From Cyanophora paradoxa (lineage: Eukaryota > Glaucocystophyceae > Cyanophorales > Cyanophoraceae): 64,000 nt of DNA. The stretch spans positions 545,596-609,595 of the forward strand of contig QPMI01000015.1 of NCBI GenBank assembly GCA_004431415.1. The letters run 5' to 3'. Positions 12,001-20,160 of this stretch are shown here, piece after piece. How positions within the stretch are numbered: position 1 is the stretch's first letter; every line of letters starts with the position of its first letter. The position numbers were made by a program, and so were the translations under genes. The notes below the pieces were generated by a model. The model was given only the letters and a program-made list of their open reading frames with translations, was not told the origin of the DNA and made no database searches.

Positions 12001-14470
12001 GGGCTGGGCGACGGGCTCGGGCGACGCTGGGCGACGGGCTCGGGCTGGGCGACGGGCTCGGGCTGGGCGACGGGCTCGGGCTGGGCGACGGGCTCGGGCT
12101 GGGCGACGGGCTCGGGCTGGGCGACGGCTCGGGCTGGGCGACGGGCTCGGGCTGGGCGACGGGCTCGGGCTGGGCGACGGGCTCGGGCTGGGCGACGGGC
12201 TCGGGCTGGGCGACGGGCTCGCGGCTGTGGGCGACGGGCTCGGGCTGGGCGACGGGCTCGGGCTGGGCGACGGGCTCGGCGGCGACGGGCTCGGCTGGGC
12301 GACGGGCTCGGGCTGGGCGACGGGCTCGGGCTGGGCGACGGGCTCGGGCTGGGCGACGGGCTCGGGCTGGGCGACGGGCTCGGGCTGGCGACGGCTCGGG
12401 CTGGCGACGGGCTCGGGCTGGGCGACGGGCTCGGCTGGGCGACGGGCTCGGGCTGGGCGACGGGCTCGGGCTGGGCGACGGGCTCGGGCTGGGCGACGGG
12501 CTCGGGCTGGGCGACGGCTCGGCTGGGCGACGGGCTCGGGCTGCTGGCGACGGGCTCGGGCTGGGCGACGGGCTCGGGCTGGGCGACGGCTCGGGCTGGG
12601 CGACGGGCTCGGGCTGGGCGACGGGCTCGGGCTGGGCGACGGGCTCGGGCTGGGCGACGGGCTCGGGCTGGGCGACGGGCTCGGGCTGGGCGAGGCTCTG
12701 GACGGCTCGGGCTGGGCGACGGGCTCGGGCTGGGCGACGGTCGGCTGGCGACGGCTCGGGCTGGCGACGGGCTCGGGCTGGGCGACGGGCTCGGGCTGGG
12801 CGACGGGCTCGGCTGGGCGACGGGCTCGGGCTGGGCGAGGCTCGGGCTGGGCGGGCTCGGGCTGGGCGACGGGCTCGGCTGGGCGACGCTCGGTGGGCGA
12901 CGGGCTCGGGCTGGGCGACGGGCTCGGGCTGGGCGACGGGCTCGGGCTGGGCGACGGGCTCGGCTGGGCGACGGGCTCGGGCTGGGCGACGGGCTCGGGC
13001 TGGGCGACGGGCTCGGGCTGGGCGACGGGCTCGGGCTGGCGACGGCTCGGTGGGCGACGGCTCGGCTGGGCGACGGGCTCGGGCTGGGCGACGGTGGCTG
13101 GGCGACGGCTCGGCTGGGCGACGGGCTCGGGCTGGCGACGGGCTCGGGCTGGGCGACGGGCTCGGGCTGGGCGACGGGCTCGGGCTGGGCGACGTGGCTC
13201 GGGGGCTGGGCGACGGGCTCGGGCTGGGCGACGGGCTTCGGGCTGGGCGACGGGCTCGGGCTCGCGGCTCCGGGCGACGGGCTCGGGCTGGGCGTCTCCT
13301 GGCGACGGGCTCGGCTGGGCGACGGGCTCGGGGCTGGGCGACGGGCTCGGGCTGGGCGACGGGCTCGGGCTGGGCGACGGGCTCGGGCTGGGCGACGGGC
13401 TCGGGCTGGGCGACGGGCTCGGGCTGGGCGACGGGCTCGGGCTGGGCGACGGGCTCGGGCTGGGCGACGGGCTCGGGCTGGGCGGACGGGCTCGGGCTGG
13501 GCGACGGGCTCGGGCTGGGCGACGGGCTCGGGCTGGGCGACGGGCTCGGGCTGGGCGACGGGCTCGGGCTGGGCGACGGGCTGGCTCGGCGCTGGGCGAC
13601 GGGCTCGGGCTGGGCGACGGGCTCGGGCTGGGCGACGGGCTCGGGCTGGGCGACGGCTCGGGCTGGGCGACGGGCTCGGCTGGGCGACGGCTGACGGGCG
13701 GCTGCGACGCGCTCGGGCTGGCGCGGCGGGCTGGCGAGGGCTCGGGCGGGCGACGGGCTCGGGCTGGGCGACGGGCTCGGGGGCGCGGCTCGGGCTGGGC
13801 GACGGGCTCGGGCTGGGCGACGGGCTCGGCTGGGCGACGGGCTCGGGCTGGGCGACGGGCTCGGCGGCGACGGGCTCGGGCTGGGCGACGGCTCGGGCTG
13901 GGCGACGGGCTCGCGCGCCGTGGGCGACGGGCTCGGGCTGGGCGACGGGCTCGGGCTGGGCGACGGGCTTCGGGCTGGGCGACGGGCTCGGGCTGGGCGA
14001 CGGGCTCGGGCTGGGCGACGGGCTCGGGCTGGGCGACGGGCTCGGGGCTGGGCGACGGGCTCGGCTCGGCGTCTCCGTCGGCGAGGGGCTCGGGCTGGGC
14101 GTCTCCGTCGGCGAGGGGCTCGGGCTGGGCGACGGGCTCGGGCTGGCGACGGGCTCGGGCTGGGCGACGGCTCGGCTGGGCGACGGGCTCGGGCTGGGCG
14201 ACGGGCTCGGGCTGGGCGACGGGCTCGGGCTGGGCGACGGGCTCGGGCTGGGCGACGGGCTCGGGCTGGGCGACGGGCTCGGGCTGGGCGACGGGCTCGG
14301 GCTCGGCGTCTCCGTCGGCGAGGGGCTCGGGCTGGGCGTCTCCGTCGGCGAGGGGCTCGGGCTGGGTTCTTGTAGCATCGATCGCCGTAATCGTTGGAGC
14401 CGTTGGCTCGCATCATCGTTGGGAATTCCTGGTGCGAAGACGCAGTAGATTGCGACTGCATCGGCCACCT
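1..14470 (-). CDS. REJ-domain (polycystin-1-like) surface protein, 3' end beyond window
   Basis: Large multi-exon gene read right to left. After a Pro-Ser stalk coded by the 18-bp array (14,366-7,850) come FN3-like domains with the motif YECRAQSTN and its relatives (about 7,800-6,620), then filamin/Ig-like beta-sandwich repeats (about 6,530-4,580). A REJ region follows, about 3,500-1,380, with successive exons carrying [40 protein letters not shown] and EVNRPPASGSC, the last a strong REJ signature. Exon 1,010-1 then gives a Cys- and N-glycosylation-rich segment like the post-REJ (GAIN-type) part of polycystin-1 relatives. Exons join at GT-AG, for example EVNR|PPASG across 1,690-1,640. REJ proteins are plasma-membrane or flagellar surface molecules; no membrane helices lie in this window, so the channel part, if any, is to the left. 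No ATG opens the first exon at 14,470, so the 5' end is spliced, probably to the cysteine-rich exons at 14,927-16,055. Family call strong, exon model approximate. Confidence 0.75.
1018..1275. repeat. Four diverged tandem copies of a ~65-bp intronic unit
   Basis: Copies start near 1,018, 1,083, 1,154 and 1,219, each opening with TATCCACGGAAC or a near match and ending in AGATTAAT. They fill most of the intron between REJ exons at 1,380 and about 1,030. The first copy overlaps the splice acceptor and first codons (minus-strand FRGY) of the downstream exon, so the array holds extra decayed copies of an acceptor plus exon start. The intron is much more AT-rich than its exons. Confidence 0.85.
7850..14366. 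repeat. 6.5-kb minisatellite of an 18-bp unit coding a Pro-Ser stalk
   Basis: About 350 tandem copies of gacgggctcgggctgggc (plus strand). On the minus strand the three frames read [12 protein letters not shown] and RPARAR. Both borders, where the array meets unique coding sequence ([15 protein letters not shown] on the right, [15 protein letters not shown] on the left), are in the PSPSPS phase, so the intended product is a (Pro-Ser)n stalk like those of algal cell-wall and surface glycoproteins. Many units lack one base, mostly GGG to GG, and switch frame. Imperfect units cluster (about 8,090-8,600, 9,950-11,120, 12,690-13,330, 13,690-13,930) between long stretches of identical units. No stop codon arises in any of six frames. 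Two interspersed blocks coding PTET lie near 14,070-14,125 and 14,308-14,360. Confidence 0.97.
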
Positions 14471-14926
14471 GCACAATGGCTTTAGTGATTACAATAATTT
14501 AACGTATGTTTTCTATCTCGAATCTTTTGTGTCATTTATGGCCCTGACGTGTTATCAACGGGCACCGGACACGACGGCCAGCAATATCAAGGGCTCGCCT
14601 AGGCGGGGGCCGGATTAGGAACTTCGCATGGCCAAGACGCCCGGGACGGGTTCTATCTTACATATTTTCCTGGCAGAAGTTTATATCTCTTGCTGGAAGA
14701 AGAAGGGAATGGGGATGGGAGGGGGGGGGGGGGGAAGGCGTGGCGGAGGGGGGGGAGCGGGGGGGAGGTGGGAGGGGTAGGTCCCTTCCTCAGGAATCGA
14801 TGCTAGGCTTGAATCCTTAGGGCACGCCTAGGGACCGAGCCAGACGGGAAGAGAGAAGGAGGGGCGGGCGGTGGGCGGAGGGGGGTTGGAATGGGGGGGG
14901 GGGGGGGGGGGGGAAGCGGGCCGCAC
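14471..14926. other. Spacer or intron with long G runs
   Basis: Between the cysteine-rich exons and the stalk exon of the REJ gene. It has runs of 14 G (14,721-14,734) and 21 G (14,893-14,913), which read as C tracts on the minus strand, the polypyrimidine side of an intron. An acceptor-like CAG at 14,693 is followed by a 12-nt exon ending TAA (14,692-14,681); a second acceptor-like CAG precedes 14,470. The two acceptors give two readings: a short separate gene, or splicing into the REJ gene. Confidence 0.6.
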
Positions 14927-16055
14927 CCGAGTGCCCCCCGAGGCGCGGCACGTGGCCTCCGAGTGGCAGGCCGTGCCGGCTTCGATGGCCTCCCCCGGGG
15001 AGCAGCGGGCGACCTCGCATCTCCCCGACTGCCTCTGCAGGCCCGCGGCGGTCAGTGAGGATCGGCAATCGGCCCGCAGCGGATGGCAGGCCTCAATGTA
15101 AAGCCGGGCCGGGACGCGAAATGAGATAAAGGCTGCGTAGCTAGAATAGAGGCTGCATGGCCTGGGGTCTAGGCCCAGCTGCAGGCTTCGGCCTGGCCAT
15201 GGGTAGTCCCGGGTGGAGGCCTGGCTAGCGCTCGTGCTGGGGCGGGTTTCGAGGAGGCGTGGCTATGAGGCCCCATCGCGGGCCCAGGCAGGGGCGGGGG
15301 TAGGGTCCCGCGGGTGCGCACCACGGGCACAGTCCCCGGGGTCGCGCACTTTGAGACGCACTTGCCCGCAGCGGCGTCGACCTGCGCCGGACGGTCGACA
15401 TGAGTGCAGTTGCAAGCTCGAGACGAGAAGCTTAAGCGGGGCCGGGGCCAGGGCCGGGCGGGGTGAAGCGGCGCAGGGCGCACGTAAAGGCCGCCCGGGG
15501 CCCTGCAGGCGGGATCCGTGCAGGCGGCCCACGCGGCCACGGAGTCGCCGTCGGCGCAAACCGCGGCCTCGCAGCTCCTCGTCGCGTTCTGATCGAGCCG
15601 CGCCGATCGGTGTCAGCGTCTACGCAGCGAGCAGCAGGCATGGGTGCGGCACAGTCTCAGTCATGTCAAGCTTGGCCTATAGGCTATAGCTAGGAGCTGA
15701 TGGGCCGTCCGGCGAGCAAGCTTAAGCTAATCTGTAAAGCAGCTCATATGCATGATGACGCGCACGCACCACCGGTGTTGTCCCTGGCGTCTCGCATGCT
15801 CGTACACACTTGCCGGCCGCAAGGTCGACCTGCGAATAAACACGAGATTTGAATCGGAGCAGTGCGTCGTGCAGCAGCATGATGTGCGCTCACGTAATAC
15901 TGTTCGTTCTTGCAAGCTGCGGCGGTACACTCGAACCGGCCTGATGCTGCCGATGTCGAAAGAGCCTGGGGAGCGCGGCAACGCTGCGGCTGGGACGAGA
16001 CGCTAACTGCGGCTGTCGCGCAAAGGAGCACATAGAAGACCACTACGAGACGCAT
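14927..16055 (-). CDS. Secreted cysteine-rich repeat exons, probable 5' end of the REJ gene
   Basis: Starts with a signal peptide (MRLVVVFYVLLCATAAVS) at 16,055. Five exons follow: 16,055-15,894, 15,829-15,770, 15,588-15,484, 15,381-15,322 and 15,034-14,927, all joined in phase 0. They alternate two modules. Module a has the pattern C-x4-C-x11-C-x4/5-C (SCEAAVC...ACTDPAC; RCEVARC...ACHSEATC). Module b is exactly 20 codons (VDLAAGKCVRACETPGTTPV; VDAAAGKCVSKCATPGTVPV). I do not recognise the family; six regularly spaced cysteines suggest a disulfide-bonded extracellular fold. After the last a module the next acceptor either gives QEI-stop (14,692-14,681), for a 168-residue secreted protein, or joins to the exon at 14,470, whose start [10 protein letters not shown]...APGIP looks like a decayed b module and runs into the Pro-Ser stalk. 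I favour the second reading. Confidence 0.65.
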
Positions 16056-16707
16056 CGTTGAGGAGTGGAATGGCTGGCTGTGGATGTCGGTGCCTCCCGC
16101 CATGCCATCCCGTGCCGCAGTGCTCGGCCCAGCTTCACACCTGCTGCCTGCGACGCTAGTCTGTGCTGGAGCAGGCGACGCGTACGCGAGCGTGCGCGCT
16201 CCAAGGATCCGCAGGCCTAGGCGAGCTGCTCACGCAGCGGGGTACTGCCGCAGTGCACCGGCGACCAGTAGTACGTCGGCGATTCGATATATCGATCATG
16301 AATATTAATGCCATATGCATGAATCCTCGAATTCCAACTAGGTACCGCAAGTACTACGAGCTGCCGCCGCCTGCGGCCTGCCCGGCCGCCCGCCGCCGCC
16401 CGGCCGCCGTCGACGTCGCCTTTCGCGGCCTTTGCGCATGCCCGGGCCCCGGGACGTCGACTGGCAGCGCTAGCTATAGCCTACCGGTTTACGTAGCGCT
16501 GGGCCGGCGGTGGCGGCCACTGGCGGGGCCAACCCGGCGGAATATCGATGAACTTAACGTATAACGCAATACATAACGCGGATCAGCGGGCGACGTACGG
16601 GCATGGAAGGGTGGGGGGCCGGGTTGGGGGGTGGAAAGGGTGGAGAGGGGGGGGGGGAAGGGAAAGTGGGGGGGAAGAGGAAGGGGGGAGGGAAGGTTGC
16701 GAGGCGG
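16056..16707. other. Intergenic, no gene seen
   Basis: Lies upstream of the cysteine-rich exons (minus) and downstream of F-box copy A (minus). The left part is rich in palindromic hexamers (GATATATCGATC, CATATGCATG). The part from about 16,610 to 16,690 is nearly pure G/A and resembles the G-rich spacer at 19,940-20,150 beyond F-box copy B. No coding signal or RNA gene recognised. Confidence 0.5.
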
Positions 16708-18815
16708 TCAGGGGTAGGGCCGGCGCCCCACGAGGAGCGCGTCGATCGCGGCCCGCGGCCTCGCGAGCTTTGTCGACGGCAGAGCGCTGCTCACGAGGTC
16801 GACTTTGACAGCGACCTCGGGACCCAGGCGCGCAAGGATCTGAGAGGAAAGAAGCTCAGGGGGGCGGAGGGGGCGGGGCGGGGCGGGGTGGAGCAGGGCC
16901 GGGGCACCTCGTAGGGTCGTAGGGCGGCGCTGGACTCGAGCGGCGGAGGCAACGCGAAGAGAAAAAGGCGGCGGAGGGCCGGGAGGGCCGGGAGGGCGGC
17001 GAGCGCCTCGGCCTCGGCCTCGGAGAACGGCCGGCTGAGGACCAGGTCGAGCCCCGCGAGGGAGCGCCGGGCGCCGGCGCTGGAGAGGAGGGCAGCGACC
17101 TCACCGGGGCCCGTGCTCCGCGCTTTGCGGAAGGGATCAGATCAGATCAGATCTGAGGCCGCGCGGCCCGGGCGGGCGGACGAACCGTGGAGCTCGATGC
17201 GGAGCCTGGAGAGGCAGGGCAGGGCCGCGATGGCCTCACCGAGGGCGCCGAGGGCGGCCGCGCTCGGGGCGCGGCCGTCCTCAAGGCGGAGGAAGAGCTC
17301 GCGCAGGCACGCGGCGCCGCCGAGGGCGCGGATGGCATCCGGTGACACGTCCTCGAGATAGAACTGCGGGCGGGGCGGGGCGGCTCGTGCTCAGCTGAAG
17401 GCGAGGAGAGACGGGGTCGGAGCACGGACCCGCAGCGGCTCGAGGCGCTCGAGCCTCGGCAGGCGCAAGACCGCGCGCGCGGCGGCTTCGGAGAGCTCCG
17501 CTCTAGCGAAGTGGTCCAAGCGGCGGGCGTCGACCTCCGACAGCCGCGGGAAGGCATCCGCCCTGAAGAAGGGCCTGAGGACCGGGGTCGCACCGCCACC
17601 GGCTCCAGTCGCTCCAGCCTCGGCAGGCGCGCCAGCGCGCGGAAGGCGGCCTCGGAGAAGTCTTTCGGCGCGAAGCGGTCCAAGCGGCGGGCGACGACTC
17701 TCGAGAGCCTCAGGAAGGCATCCGACCTGGACGAGGGCTTCAGGAGCGGATAGAACCGGAGTCTGCGAGAGACAGAGCGCACCCTCCGACCGCATCCTCG
17801 TCGAGAAAGAAGAGGCTGCGGAGGCTCCTGCCGGCGGGGCCGTCCGCGATCGTCCCGAAGCCGCCCCCGGAGGCGTCCACTTCGACACAGAGGTCCGAGT
17901 GCTCGTCGTTGAAGAGCAGCGCGAGCCGCTCGAGGTGCGCGAGGGGCGCCAGCGCCGCCAGCGCCGCCGACTCCGAATCGAAGTCGGGGCGGAAGCTGAG
18001 GGAGCGGAGGAGCGGGCAGGCGGCAGCGACGACCGCCGCGGCCTCCGGCGTGACTCCGTTGTGGACCGCTTGGAAGTAGAAGGTCAGGGAGAGCAGCTTG
18101 CCGAAGGGGGAGAGCGCGGTCCGCAGGTCGGAGGCCGGCGGTAGTGACATGTACAGGATCTGCGTGAACTCCCCGTTCCAGAGGCAGAGGTGGAGGCTCT
18201 CGAGGCGGCTGGGCGCGCCCCCCGGCGGCCGCAGCTCCCGCAGCGCTCCGAGCACGAAGCGGCTCAGGAAGTCCTCGCCGTAGCCGTCTTCCTCGTCCCC
18301 GTCTTCGGATCCGAGGACGCGGAAGACCACCTCCCGCGGCTGCGCCGACGCCGCTCCGCTGCCACCGCCGCCGCCGCTGCGGACAAGGGCCGCGAGGAGC
18401 CCGCAGGCCGCCTCCACCTCGCGCCAGCCGGCCCCGAGCGAGACGCTCGCGCCGTCGCCGAGACGCAGCTTCCGCTTCTCCACGAGCGCCGCCGCGGCTC
18501 CGTGTCTCGACGGCGCGGAGCCCGCGCCGGCGCCGCTAGCGCTCTTCTTGAGCTCCGGCTTCTTGTCGTCCGTTCGCAGCTCGAAGCTCGGCCACTCCGT
18601 CTCCTCGATCACCTGCCGCCACCGCCTGCGACCCGGCGGTCTCAGCAACGTTCAAAGAGCCTCGGAGGAGCGCGCGGCCGCGGGCGTTCGCTGGGCCGAA
18701 GTCAAAGGAGCGGATCGAACCTGCACACGCAGCGCAGGGGCCACATCGCCTGCGTTCCGAGCGTCTTGAACACGCTGCTGACCACCGCGTCCGGCAGCGC
18801 ATCAAGAGTGCCCAT
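16708..18815 (-). CDS. F-box/leucine-rich protein, copy A
   Basis: Starts at the ATG of MGTLDALPDAVVSSVFKTL, an F-box (LPDxVxxxVFKxL...LRCVCR...WRxVIEETEW) split by an intron after CVCR. A basic-acidic linker and leucine-rich segments follow (CPLLRSLSFRPDF; ALAPLAHLERLALLF; RSLRSLFFL; ALARLPRLERLE; AALPCLSRLRIELHG), ending ILARLGPEVAVKVDL...RRPYP-stop. F-box proteins link substrates to SCF ubiquitin ligases through SKP1; leucine-rich repeats usually bind the substrate. This copy lacks the MSSTSRA-KRARV leader of the others and starts at an internal methionine. It also carries exon 3 twice (17,594-17,726 and 17,430-17,562, both 133 bp, same phases), which cannot be joined in frame, so it should make alternative proteins. 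Leucine-rich assignment is by pattern only. Confidence 0.85.
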
Positions 18816-19310
18816 GGCCGCGGCAGCCGCTCCGACAGCTGGAAGCGGGGCACGGCCGCTCGTGATCAGCAGCACGAACACCGCCGGCGCCGAGACAGCA
18901 GCGCCGAACCTCAATTGCAAGCGCTGAACCCACGCCGCGAGGCGCCGAGCCCAGCGCTGTCATCCGATGATCTACCCCCCCCCCCCCCCCTCGACGCCGA
19001 CGACGCGCTTTCAAGCCGGGAAGAATTATCATCTACCCCTCCCATTTACAGTATTCACGAACCCCTAGGCCTTCCGCCTCTACCCCCGGGGGTTACTGTG
19101 GCAACCCCCAAGCCTTCCGCACATGTACAGTGAATCGCACTTCGTCGTTCGATATCCCCTTCTGCCATCTGCATCATGATCATGATCACAAAAACAGATC
19201 GAGACGCGAGGGGGAACTCGGAAGCTGCTGGCCATGTGCGCCCCCGCTGAGGGCCGCCGGGCCTCCCTCGCGGTTGGCCGGCCGCGGGCCCGGGGCCGCC
19301 GGGCCCCGCG
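18816..19310. other. Intergenic spacer of duplication unit A
   Basis: Diverged copy of the spacers at 22,326-22,817 and 25,769-26,241. It holds an 18-C run near 18,976, C-rich blocks and AT-rich sequence shortly before the M41 stop codon. No coding signal seen. The upstream region that supplies the KRARV leader in copies B and C is altered here. Confidence 0.6.
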
Positions 19311-19890
19311 TCAGGCCGCCTCGATGGCCCGGATGCAGTCCACCACACTGCGCGGCGGGGCGCGGGGCGCGGGCGCGGTCAGCGGCCCTCGCGGGGGCGG
19401 GCGCGGGGCGGGGCGGGCCTGTCGCCGCGGAGGACGGCCTCCGTGAGGGCCTCCAGCGCCCCTGCGTTGTTCTTCAGCAGCGCCTGCCCGGCCCGAGGTT
19501 AGGATCGGCGCCGGGGGCCGGGGCCGGGGCCGGGGGGCGCGCACGGCGGCGGCGAAGACGCCCCACCGCGTCCGCTCCATCTGCTCCTTCCGCGCCATCG
19601 GCCTGCCCCCCGCCCCGGGGGCGCTCGTTCAGCAAGGGGAGGAACGACGAGGGCAGGGCGGGGCGGGGCGGGGCGGGGCGGGGGCGGACTGGGGCGCGGC
19701 GTTGAGGATGGCCTGCAGCTCGGCGAGGTCGGCCTGGCCGCCCCGCGCCTCGGGGTACTCCAGCCCCTCCCCCGCTATCCCCCCCACCGCCACCCACCGT
19801 CGAGGGGTGCCGGGGGTGAAGGAAGGAGGGGGTAGGCGCGTGTCGATTTGGTCGAGGGTCGGGCAGCCGTGGCGCCCCGGGGCCGTGGCG
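19311..19890 (-). pseudogene. Truncated M41 (FtsH-like) gene fragment c
   Basis: Matches only the 3' third of the intact gene at 26,242-28,085: PTLDQIDT, an intron, GIAGEGLEYPEARGGQADL, MERTRWGVFAAAV, LLKNNAGALEALTEAV and the ending VVDCIRAIEAA-stop. The HExxH exon and everything upstream are missing; homology stops at about 19,890 in gccgcggcttcttcgaat. The methionine before the GIAGEG exon has also been replaced (VAVGGIAGEG). No start or promoter of its own is visible, so it is most likely a non-functional duplicate. Exon joins still look intact, which suggests the copy is recent. Confidence 0.8.
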
Positions 19891-20160
19891 CCGCGGCTTC
19901 TTCGAATCCGAACTCAAGTTCTTCTTCCGAAGTTCGAGCTGGAGGATAGGGGGGGGGGGGGGGATGAGAGGGGCGGGGGGGGGGGGGAGGGCGCAACGGG
20001 CGCACACGGGGGGGGGGGGGGGGGGAGGGGAGGGGGGAGGAGTGGGTGAGGCGGCCGCGGCGCACCGGGGGGGGGAGGGAAGGGGATGGGTGGGCGGGGG
20101 GGCGGGGGGGGAGGGGGGCGGGTTTGGGGAAGGGTGGGGAGCAGGGGGGGAGTGAGGCCG
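19891..20160. other. G-rich spacer between units A and B
   Basis: Almost pure G with A and a little C on the plus strand, with runs of about 14-18 G. Nothing coding recognised. Similar but shorter G/A-rich blocks sit at 16,610-16,690 and 23,690-23,720, each just beyond an F-box stop codon on the minus strand, so they are the 3' flank of the duplicated gene. Confidence 0.6.

Noticed and set aside
7850-14366. CRISPR-like or centromeric satellite reading of the array
   Set aside because: Units are contiguous with no unique spacers, 18 bp long, GC-rich and embedded in frame within a coding exon.
7283-14485. Plus-strand open frames of about 1,950-2,400 codons over the repeat array
   Set aside because: They exist only because the 18-bp unit has no stop in any frame; flanking plus-strand sequence has no coding character, while both minus-strand borders are in frame with recognisable domains.
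14641-14675. Possible further cysteine module (YKLLPGKYVR) after 14,680
   Set aside because: It resembles the 20-codon module loosely but lacks cysteines, is AT-rich and is followed at once by a stop; treated as chance.
15263-15559. Overlapping Arg/Pro-rich frames around the cysteine-rich exons
   Set aside because: They are frame shadows; only the minus frame with regular cysteine spacing and consistent phase-0 splice sites repeats.
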